Shown: in pieces, positions 1-5,728 of the stretch
Numbering within the stretch: the first letter of the stretch is position 1
Layout of the letters: every line of letters begins with the position of its first letter
Source: Pseudomonadota bacterium
Lineage (GTDB): Bacteria; Pseudomonadota; Gammaproteobacteria; Burkholderiales; Burkholderiaceae_F
Reading direction: 5' to 3'
NCBI GenBank assembly: GCA_023443095.1
Contig: JAEZVV010000160.1
Location: forward strand, 1 to 8,686
Length of the DNA: 8,686 nucleotides
Program-made: the position numbers and the translations under genes
Notes under the pieces: generated by a model
Told to the model about the DNA's origin: nothing
Seen by the model: the letters and a program-made list of their open reading frames with translations, nothing else
The model's database searches: none

Positions 1-99
1 GCGCACATCTGGGCCCGGCGCGGCGACCGCTATTCGGAGCAACGCAGCCAGGCCACGCCCCGCATGCGCAAGGTCGAGATGAGCTACATCGGCGGCTGA
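1..99 (+). CDS. moaA: GTP 3',8-cyclase MoaA, C-terminal end only
   Basis: The reading frame is open from base 1 to a TGA at 97-99 and encodes 32 residues. The tail contains RGDRYSEQR and ends KVEMSYIGG. A C-terminal double glycine is the hallmark of MoaA, the radical-SAM enzyme that starts molybdenum cofactor synthesis by rearranging GTP to 3',8-cyclo-GTP. In MoaA the GG tail reaches into the active site. The RYSE...MSYIGG form is the one I recall from betaproteobacterial MoaA proteins. The radical-SAM CxxxCxxC motif and most of the protein lie left of the window, so identification rests on the tail alone. Transcription ends at the hairpin directly downstream. The frame is certain and the name is probable. 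Confidence 0.75.
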   Translation, partial: AHIWARRGDRYSEQRSQATPRMRKVEMSYIGG

Positions 100-112
100 A
101 CCGCCGCCCAAT

Positions 113-142
113 AAAAAACGCGCCGCCCGGCGCGTTTTTTTT
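113..142. terminator. Bidirectional Rho-independent terminator between moaA and the aldehyde dehydrogenase
   Basis: A perfect GC stem CGCGCC/GGCGCG (119-124 and 129-134) with a GCCC loop is flanked by six A on the left (113-118) and eight T on the right (135-142). It therefore has a U-tract in both directions. It begins 14 bases after the moaA stop and touches the stop codon of the opposing dehydrogenase gene, so it serves both convergent genes. Confidence 0.93.
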
Positions 143-1560
143 CAGAGCTTCAGCATCCAGCCAAGCATCCTGCGCGCCAGACCCGAATACGGCGGATTGA
201 ATAGTCCCATGCCGTTGAGCCGCGCCTGGTGGAAGACGGGCTTCATCTTGCTGAAGGTCTCGAAGCCCCAGCGGCCGTGGTAATGCCCCATGCCGGCCGG
301 GCCGACGCCGCCGAAAGGCAGCCCATCCTGCGGCATGTGCAGCAAGGTGTCGTTGATCGTGACCCCGCCCGCATGAGTCGAGCGCAGCATGGCGTCGATA
401 CGTGCGCCGTCGTGGTCGAACCAATAAAGCGCCAGCGGCCGCGGCCGGGCGCGGATGAAACCCAAGGCCTCTTCCAGATCGTCGTAGGCCACCACCGGCA
501 GCAGCGGGCCGAAGATTTCCTCGTTCATCACCACGCTGTCGAGCGGGGCGTCGAGGATCAGGCAGGGAGCGAGACGATGTGTCGCGTCGGCCCGCGTCGG
601 ACCCGAGAACAAGGGCTCGATCCGCGCGGGCGACGCTTCCAGGGCGCTCAGATAGCCGGTAAGACGGGTGTACTGGCGCGGATTGACCACGCTGCAGTAC
701 TCCGGCGAGCCCAGCCCGTCCGGATAAAGCTTGGCCGCCGCGCTTTTTGCCGTGGTCACGAAGGCCTCAAGCTGGCCGCGCGGCACCAGCACGTAGTCAG
801 GGGCAATGCAGGTTTGGCCGGCATTGAGCAGCTTGCCCACCAGGATGCGTTCGACCGCCTTGGCAAGCGGATAGGCGGACGTGATCACCGCTGGCGACTT
901 GCCGCCGAGCTCGAGCGTGACCGGGGTGAGGTTGGCGGCGGCCGCCGCCATCACCTTGCGGCCGACCAGGGTCGAACCGGTAAAAAGCAGGTGGTCGAAG
1001 GGCAGCTGGCTGAAGGCGGCCGCTACCTCCGGTCCCCCGTTGACCACGGCGATTTCGCTCGCAGGAAAGCGGTCGGCGATCAGGCGCGCGAAGAGAGCGG
1101 AGAATTCGGGCGTGAACTCGCTCATCTTGACCAGAGCCCGGTTGCCCGCCGCCAGCGCGGCCACCAGAGGGCCTACGGCCAGCACCAGCGGGTAGTTCCA
1201 GGGCACGATGATGCCGACCACCCCCAGCGGCTGGGGCAGGACACTGGCGCGCGCCGGCAGAAACCATTTGCCCACCGGAGCACGGCGCTCGCGCATCCAG
1301 CCGCGGCCATGGGCCAGCGCGCTTTTGATCTCCTCCAGGCTGGGGAAGACTTCCGCGAGCCGGGTTTCGAAGGCGGGCCGGCCGCCGAAATCGGCATCGA
1401 TCGCGGCCGCGATGTCGTCGCCATGCTCGAGTAGCAGCGACTTGAGTTTGCGCAACCGCTCGGCACGCACCTCCCAGCCCGGATACGGCTCGCGCGAGTA
1501 GCCCGCGCGCTGCTCCTCGAACAGCGAGTTCAGTTCGAAGCTGATGTCGTCGGGGTTCAT
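142..1560 (-). CDS. NAD(P)-dependent aldehyde dehydrogenase, coniferyl aldehyde dehydrogenase (CalB) type
   Basis: The gene encodes 472 residues, a normal length for class-3-like aldehyde dehydrogenases. Visible motifs are PWNYP at 120-124 (cofactor and substrate channel), FTGS at 193-196 (nucleotide-binding loop), LELGGKSP with general-base Glu217, NAGQTC with catalytic Cys251 followed by IAPDYVLVP, and EEIFGP at 347-352. The C-terminal PFGGVGPAGMGHYHGRWGFETFS (split here as PFGGVGPAGMGHYHG at 415-429, then RWGFETFS) is typical of the CalB and fatty-aldehyde group. The enzyme should oxidise an aromatic or aliphatic aldehyde to its acid in the cytoplasm; the true substrate cannot be read from the sequence. 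The frame stays open upstream to 1788, but the start at 1560 is preferred. It has GGAGGG at 1564-1569, and the upstream extension is low-complexity Arg/Ala-rich sequence unlike the family N-terminus. It is monocistronic and divergent from putP. I see no evidence that it is the proline-pathway P5C dehydrogenase. Confidence 0.9.
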   Translation of the reverse strand: MNPDDISFELNSLFEEQRAGYSREPYPGWEVRAERLRKLKSLLLEHGDDIAAAIDADFGGRPAFETRLAEVFPSLEEIKSALAHGRGWMRERRAPVGKWFLPARASVLPQPLGVVGIIVPWNYPLVLAVGPLVAALAAGNRALVKMSEFTPEFSALFARLIADRFPASEIAVVNGGPEVAAAFSQLPFDHLLFTGSTLVGRKVMAAAAANLTPVTLELGGKSPAVITSAYPLAKAVERILVGKLLNAGQTCIAPDYVLVPRGQLEAFVTTAKSAAAKLYPDGLGSPEYCSVVNPRQYTRLTGYLSALEASPARIEPLFSGPTRADATHRLAPCLILDAPLDSVVMNEEIFGPLLPVVAYDDLEEALGFIRARPRPLALYWFDHDGARIDAMLRSTHAGGVTINDTLLHMPQDGLPFGGVGPAGMGHYHGRWGFETFSKMKPVFHQARLNGMGLFNPPYSGLARRMLGWMLKL

Positions 1561-1805
1561 GCGCCCTCCAGGGTTTGGCGCCGATGCTAGCGCGGGCCGG
1601 GCTCTCGCGGCCAGAGATGACGTCGACGCAACGCTCGCGCCCGGCTCCGGCCTGGCCCCGCAGCGCACCCGGACTTTCCCGCAAGAGCAAGCCCAGATTT
1701 GCGCAAACCCGGGGGCTGGGCGGCGCCGCTCGCCGCTTCCCTTGTTAGCATCGCCGCCCTCGGCGTCGTCTCGAGCACGCCCTTTCATGCCACACCAGGG
1801 CGCTC
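1561..1805. promoter_or_regulatory. Divergent intergenic region, aldehyde dehydrogenase / putP, with a TTTGCGCAAA palindrome
   Basis: These 245 bases separate two divergent genes and must hold both promoters, but I cannot pick a convincing -35/-10 pair on either strand. TAGCAT at 1746-1751 is a weak -10 candidate for putP, without a matching -35. The clearest structure is the perfect 10-bp palindrome TTTGCGCAAA at 1698-1707, about 100 bases before putP, which could be an operator. On the left, GGAGGG (complement of 1564-1569) is the dehydrogenase ribosome-binding site. The putP start has only a weak AGGG-like site (CCAGGGCG, 1796-1803). Confidence 0.4.
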
Positions 1806-3296
1806 ATGAACTTTTCCGACCCCACGACCATCACTTTCACCGCCTACCTGCTGCTGATGGTCGGCATCGGCTTTGCGGCCTGGCGCTACACCAACAATCT
1901 GGCCGACTACATCCTGGGCGGCCGCAGTCTGGGCAGCGTCGTCACTGCGTTGTCGGTCGGCGCCTCGGACATGAGCGGCTGGCTGCTGATGGGCCTGCCG
2001 GGTGCGGTGTTCATTGCCGGCATCTCCGAGAGCTGGATCGCGATCGGCCTGCTGATCGGCGCCTGGTTCAACTGGACCCTGGTCGCCGCCCGCCTGCGCG
2101 TCTACACCGAACTGGCGCACAACGCGCTCACCCTGCCCGACTTCTTCACCCATCGCTTTGAAGATACGAGCCGTTTGCTGCGGGTGATCTCGGCGGTGGT
2201 GATCCTGGTCTTTTTCACCATTTATTCAGCCTCGGGCATGGTGGCCGGCGCACGCCTGTTCGAGAGCACCTTCGGCCTTCCCTACCAGACTGCGCTGTGG
2301 GTCGGCGCAGCGGCCACCATCGCTTACGTGTTCCTGGGCGGCTTCCTGGCGGTGAGCTGGACCGATTCGATCCAGGCAGCGCTGATGATCATCGCGCTGG
2401 TGGTCACGCCGATCGCTGTGATGAACGAACTCGGCGGTTTCGGCCCGGCCGTCGACCAGGTCGCCGCACTCAACCCGGCCGCGCTCAGCCTCACCACCAA
2501 CCAGACGGCGATCGGCGTGATCTCGCTGCTTGCCTGGGGCCTAGGTTATTTCGGCCAGCCGCACATCCTGGCCCGATTCATGGCGGCCGAATCGGTCGGC
2601 AAGATTCCCGCCGCCCGCCGCATCGGCATGGCGTGGATGTTTTTCTGCCTGGCCGGCGCGGTGGCGATCGGCTTTTTCGGCGCCGCCTACTTCGCCCAGC
2701 ACGTCGACCTGGCCGGCCCGGTCACGGCCAACCGCGAGGCGGTATTCCTCTCCCTGACCCAGGCGCTCTTCAACCCCTGGGTGGCGGGCGTCCTGCTGTC
2801 GGCGATCCTGGCGGCGGTGATGAGCACCCTCTCCTGCCAGCTGCTGGTGTGTTCGTCGGCGCTGACCGAAGACTTCTACAAGTCCTTCCTGCGCAAGAAC
2901 GCCGGCCAGGGCGAGCTGGTCTGGGTCGGCCGCATGATGGTGCTGGCGATTTCGCTGCTCGCCATCCAAATCGCGCGCGATCCCGACAGCCGCGTACTGT
3001 CCCTGGTCGGTTACGCCTGGGCGGGCTTCGGCGCCGCCTTCGGCCCGGTCGTCCTGCTGTCGCTGATGTGGCCGCGCATGACCCGCAACGGCGCCCTCGC
3101 CGGCATCGTGATCGGCGCGCTGACCGTGCTGGTATGGCGCCAGGGCGGCTGGTTCGGGCTCTACGAAATCGTGCCGGGCTTCGTCCTGGCGACCCTGGCC
3201 ATCGTCGGCGTCAGCCTGGCCGACCGCGCGCCCTCGAAGAAGATGACCGAAACCTTCGAGCGCATGCGGACCATGAGTTCGAGGACCGCGGCCTGA
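1806..3296 (+). CDS. putP: Sodium/proline symporter PutP
   Basis: The protein has 496 residues (E. coli PutP has about 502) and is an inner-membrane carrier of the solute:sodium symporter family that imports L-proline with Na+. Hydrophobic segments run through most of the chain, compatible with 13 membrane helices and a short charged C-terminus (472-496). The helix II stretch SVGASDMSGWLLMGLPGAVF (50-69) is essentially the E. coli sequence. Functional residues keep E. coli numbering as I recall it: Arg40, Ala53, Asp55, Met56 and Ser57 in the first part, and Ala337, Ser340 and Thr341 in LAAVMSTLS, which together form the Na+ and proline sites. No putA is present in this window, so the degradation enzyme must lie elsewhere. 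The gene is monocistronic, divergent from the aldehyde dehydrogenase, and ends at the strong palindrome 13 bases beyond its stop. Confidence 0.95.
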   Translation: MNFSDPTTITFTAYLLLMVGIGFAAWRYTNNLADYILGGRSLGSVVTALSVGASDMSGWLLMGLPGAVFIAGISESWIAIGLLIGAWFNWTLVAARLRVYTELAHNALTLPDFFTHRFEDTSRLLRVISAVVILVFFTIYSASGMVAGARLFESTFGLPYQTALWVGAAATIAYVFLGGFLAVSWTDSIQAALMIIALVVTPIAVMNELGGFGPAVDQVAALNPAALSLTTNQTAIGVISLLAWGLGYFGQPHILARFMAAESVGKIPAARRIGMAWMFFCLAGAVAIGFFGAAYFAQHVDLAGPVTANREAVFLSLTQALFNPWVAGVLLSAILAAVMSTLSCQLLVCSSALTEDFYKSFLRKNAGQGELVWVGRMMVLAISLLAIQIARDPDSRVLSLVGYAWAGFGAAFGPVVLLSLMWPRMTRNGALAGIVIGALTVLVWRQGGWFGLYEIVPGFVLATLAIVGVSLADRAPSKKMTETFERMRTMSSRTAA

Positions 3297-3309
3297 TACG
3301 GCCCGGATG

Positions 3310-3345
3310 AAACAAGAACGGCGCCCGCGGGCGCCGTTCTTGTTT
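3310..3345. terminator. Perfect 36-bp palindrome, shared terminator of putP and aceB
   Basis: Bases 3310-3326 are the exact reverse complement of 3329-3345, and the central GC (3327-3328) is self-complementary, so the whole 36 bp is one perfect palindrome. The GC-rich core GGCGCCCGCGGGCGCC (3320-3335, i.e. eight bases on each side of the centre) is flanked by AAACAAGAAC and GTTCTTGTTT arms. Each strand therefore ends its stem in a T-rich but interrupted run. It lies between two convergent stop codons (3296 and 3367), which fits a bidirectional terminator. Confidence 0.88.
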
Positions 3346-3366
3346 CTGTCGCTGGAAGCTGAAAGG

Positions 3367-4950
3367 TCAGGCGATTTCTTCGTAGAGCGGCAAGGTAAGG
3401 AAGTCGACGAACTCCTCGGCCGTGGACATCTTCTCGAAGATCACCGCGGCCTGGTCGTAGGTGCTGATGTCGCCGCTGACAGCGGCCTTGACCTTGGGCA
3501 GCTCTTCGCCGATCAGGCCGCGCACCATCTCGGCGGTGACCTTGCGGCCGTCGTCGAACACCCCCTTGGGGCTGCGGATCCATTGCCAGACCTGCGAGCG
3601 GCTGATCTCGGCCGTGGCGGCGTCTTCCATCAGGTTGTGGATAGGCACGCAGCCGTTGCCCGCCAGCCACGACCCCAGGTAATGGATGCCGACGTTGATG
3701 TTGTTGCGCAGGCCGGCTTCGGTGATCGGGGTGCTGGGCTGGAAATCCATCAGCTGCGCCGCGGTCACCTCGATGTCGTCGCGCTGCTTGCCGATTTGGT
3801 TGGGGGCGTCGCCGAGCACCGCCTTGAACTCGGCCATGGCCGCTTCGACCAGGCCCGGGTGAGCGATCCAGCCGCCGTCGTAGCCGTCGGTGGCGTCGCG
3901 CCGCTTGTCGGCAGCAATGCCGGCCATCGCGATCGCGTTTTTCTCGGGATCGCTCTTGATCGGAATCAGGGCGCTCATGCCGCCAATCGCCGGCGCGTTG
4001 CGGCGGTGACAGGTCTTCAGCAGCAGCAAGGCGTAAGCGCGCATGAAGGGCACGGTCATCGTGATCTTGCCGCGGTCGGCCAGGCAGAAATCGCGGTCGA
4101 CCTTGAACTTCTTGATGCAGCTGAAGATGTAGTCCCAGCGGCCCGCGTTCAGGCCCGCCGAATGCTCGCGCAGCTCGTACAGGATCTCGTCCATCTCGAA
4201 AGCGGCGAGCACGGTTTCGACCAGCACGGTGGCCTTGATCGTTCCCTGCGGGATGCCGATCTCGTTCTGCGCCATCACGAAGATGTCGTTCCACAGCCGC
4301 GCCTCGAGGTGCGACTCCATCTTCGGCAGGTAGAAATAGGGGCCGCTGCCGCGGGCGATCAGTTCCTTGGCGTTGTGGAACAGGAACAGCGCGAAATCGA
4401 AGATGCCGCCCGAGACTCGCTGACCGTCGACGGTGACGTGTTTTTCATCCAGGTGCCAGCCGCGCGGTCGCACCAGGAGGGTGGCGACCTTGTCGTTGAG
4501 CTTGTAGCTCTTGCCGCCCGACTCGAGGCTGATGGTGCGGCGGATCGCGTCGCGCACGTTGATCTGGCCGGCGATCTGGTTGAACCAGTTGGGCGTGTTG
4601 CTGTCCTCGAAGTCGGTCATGTAGCTGTCCGCCCCCGAGTTGAGCGCATTGATGATCATCTTGCGCTCGACCGGCCCGGTGATCTCGACGCGCCGGCACA
4701 GCAGGTCGGCCGGCAGGGGAGCGATCTTCCAACTGCCCTCGCGTACGGACCGGGTCTCGGGCAGGAAGTCGGGCTTCTCGCCCGCATCGATCCGCGCCGC
4801 CCGAGCCGCGCGGGCGGCCAGCAGTTGCTGGCGCCGTGGCTCGAACGCACGATGGAGCTTGGCCACCAGCGCCAGGGCGTCAGGGGTGAGGATCTGATCG
4901 AAGCCGGACTCGATCGGCGCCTTGATCTCGACGCCTTGGGGCAGTGCCAT
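3367..4950 (-). CDS. aceB: Malate synthase A
   Basis: The protein has 527 residues (E. coli AceB has about 533). It condenses glyoxylate with acetyl-CoA to malate, the second step of the glyoxylate bypass, in the cytoplasm. The family signature REHSAGLNAGRWDYIF is at 261-276. Expected active-site residues are Arg161/Arg163 in VRPRGWHL, the Mg2+ ligands Glu245 and Asp273 (28 residues apart, as in malate synthase G), and the catalytic base Asp443 in LMEDAATAEISR. The C-terminus FLTLPLYEEIA is typical. An in-frame extension runs up to 5133, but the start at 4950 is supported by an ideal AAGGAG (complement of 4956-4961) five bases upstream and by the family N-terminus. The gene starts 13 bases after the dehalogenase stop, so the two form an operon. 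Isocitrate lyase is not in the window. Control by the divergent LysR gene is inferred. Confidence 0.97.
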   Translation of the reverse strand: MALPQGVEIKAPIESGFDQILTPDALALVAKLHRAFEPRRQQLLAARAARAARIDAGEKPDFLPETRSVREGSWKIAPLPADLLCRRVEITGPVERKMIINALNSGADSYMTDFEDSNTPNWFNQIAGQINVRDAIRRTISLESGGKSYKLNDKVATLLVRPRGWHLDEKHVTVDGQRVSGGIFDFALFLFHNAKELIARGSGPYFYLPKMESHLEARLWNDIFVMAQNEIGIPQGTIKATVLVETVLAAFEMDEILYELREHSAGLNAGRWDYIFSCIKKFKVDRDFCLADRGKITMTVPFMRAYALLLLKTCHRRNAPAIGGMSALIPIKSDPEKNAIAMAGIAADKRRDATDGYDGGWIAHPGLVEAAMAEFKAVLGDAPNQIGKQRDDIEVTAAQLMDFQPSTPITEAGLRNNINVGIHYLGSWLAGNGCVPIHNLMEDAATAEISRSQVWQWIRSPKGVFDDGRKVTAEMVRGLIGEELPKVKAAVSGDISTYDQAAVIFEKMSTAEEFVDFLTLPLYEEIA

Positions 4951-4955
4951 TGGAA

Positions 4956-4961
4956 CTCCTT
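4956..4961 (-). promoter_or_regulatory. Ribosome-binding site that fixes the aceB start
   Basis: On the minus strand AAGGAG stands five bases before the ATG at 4950. It fills the 13-base gap after the upstream dehalogenase stop codon. It decides against the longer frame that would overlap the upstream gene. Confidence 0.85.
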
Positions 4962-4963
4962 GT

Positions 4964-5647
4964 TTATGGGGTGGTGTGTTCGACGAGATACCGCGCCGCC
5001 ACCTCGAGGGTGCGGCCGGTGGCAACAAAACTGGCGCCCAGACGTTCGGCAGCCATGTCGGTACGGTTGATCCAAACGCTCTGGTAGCCCGCCCACGCAG
5101 CGCCCACGGCGTCCCAGGCGTTGGCCGAGACAAACTGCAGTTCGCTGGCCGGGTGGTGCAGGGTCTGCGGGCCCATGTCGTAGACCGCCGGCGCCGGCTT
5201 GTAGGTCTGGACCTGGTCGGCGGAAAGGATCAGGTCGAGGAACTCGGACAGCTCGGCCGCCCGCAGCACTTCCTCGAGCAGGGCCGCGTCGCCATTGGAC
5301 AGGACCCCCATGGTGACGCCGGTGGCGCGCATCCGCGTGAGCGCAGGCAGGACATCGGGGAAGGTCTTGAGCTGGGTGAACTCGTGCATCAGCGCGCCGC
5401 GCGAGGCCGCATCGAGCGGCAGGCGCAGGGCGTCGGCCGCGCTCATCAAGGCGTCTTCGGTCAAGCCGGTGAAGTTGACATAGCGGCCGCCTAGGGCGCG
5501 CAGACGGGTGTAGACCAGCTGCTTCTCTCGCCACAGGCTGCACAGCGCCTGGCCGTTGCCGGGGAACAAGGCCTCGGCCCGGTCAGCAACCGACGCGGTG
5601 TCGACCAAGGTCCCGAACACATCAAACAGAACTGCACGAATGGCCAT
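4964..5647 (-). CDS. (S)-2-haloacid dehalogenase, type II (HAD superfamily)
   Basis: The protein has 227 residues. It should hydrolyse short L-2-haloacids or haloacetates to 2-hydroxyacids in the cytoplasm. HAD motif I is DVFGTLVD with nucleophile Asp9 and Thr13, motif II is VLSNGD with Ser117 and Asn118, motif III is Lys150 in TYKPAPAVYD, and motif IV is SANAWDA with Ser174, Asn176 and Asp179. Compared from memory with Pseudomonas L-DEX YL, all key residues match with an offset of one: Asp10, Thr14, Arg41, Ser118, Asn119, Lys151, Tyr157, Ser175, Asn177, Trp179 and Asp180. These include the halide cradle (Arg40, Asn118 and Trp178 here) that phosphatase-type HADs lack. One change is Tyr12 to Phe11. 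The start at 5647 has GGAGAG (complement of 5652-5657) and matches the family N-terminus; starts at 5659 or 5704 are less likely. It is the first gene of the operon with aceB. The natural substrate is unproven. Confidence 0.88.
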   Translation of the reverse strand: MAIRAVLFDVFGTLVDTASVADRAEALFPGNGQALCSLWREKQLVYTRLRALGGRYVNFTGLTEDALMSAADALRLPLDAASRGALMHEFTQLKTFPDVLPALTRMRATGVTMGVLSNGDAALLEEVLRAAELSEFLDLILSADQVQTYKPAPAVYDMGPQTLHHPASELQFVSANAWDAVGAAWAGYQSVWINRTDMAAERLGASFVATGRTLEVAARYLVEHTTP

Positions 5648-5728
5648 AGGGCTCTCCATATCTTGAGTATATTTACGCGAAAGTCTTTGATCCCTCGCCT
5701 GCAATCACAGCATCTTTAACTTTGACGC
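5648..5728. promoter_or_regulatory. Divergent control region between dehalogenase-aceB operon and LysR gene
   Basis: This 81-base region is clearly AT-richer than its surroundings. On the minus strand TATACT (complement of 5666-5671) is a good -10 for the dehalogenase operon, but no consensus -35 stands 16-18 bases before it, as expected for an activator-dependent promoter. On the plus strand TTGATC (5687-5692) is a possible -35 for the LysR gene, with only weak -10 candidates near 5711-5720. The region also holds a LysR-type dyad (5658-5672) and a string repeated in the serA intergenic region (5684-5694). No clear Shine-Dalgarno precedes the LysR start. Confidence 0.55.
5658..5672. promoter_or_regulatory. 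Candidate LysR-type binding site, T-N11-A dyad
   Basis: ATATCTTGAGTATAT has matching ATAT arms around a seven-base centre and fits the general LysR-type T-N11-A pattern (T5659, A5671). It overlaps the candidate -10 of the dehalogenase-aceB operon. That position would suit repression or a second activation-type site. The pattern is short and AT-rich sequence makes chance matches easy, so this is a candidate only. Confidence 0.35.

Noticed and set aside
142..1560. Reading the aldehyde dehydrogenase as the proline-pathway P5C dehydrogenase because of putP next door
   Set aside because: Its motifs and C-terminus (GQTCIAPDYVLV, PFGGVGPAGMGHYHG) are of the class-3/coniferyl aldehyde group, and no PutA domains are present.
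1561..1788. N-terminal extension of the aldehyde dehydrogenase
   Set aside because: The extra 76 residues are low-complexity and absent from the family as I know it; GGAGGG before the start at 1560 explains translation.
2297..3310. 337-codon plus-strand open frame inside putP
   Set aside because: Arg/Gly/Pro-rich shadow of the putP reading frame, no ribosome site or recognisable motif.
3307..5070. 587-codon open frame on the plus strand, antisense to aceB
   Set aside because: It mirrors the GC-rich third-position bias of aceB; the translation is rich in Arg, Asp, Val and His with no domain, while the opposite strand encodes an unmistakable malate synthase.
4951..5133. N-terminal extension of malate synthase
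   Set aside because: It would overlap the dehalogenase gene by about 170 bases; AAGGAG before 4950 gives the normal start.
5648..5704. Longer dehalogenase starts at 5659 and 5704
   Set aside because: They add residues before the conserved MAIRAVLFDVFGT start and lack a good ribosome site; they would also place the start upstream of the candidate -10.
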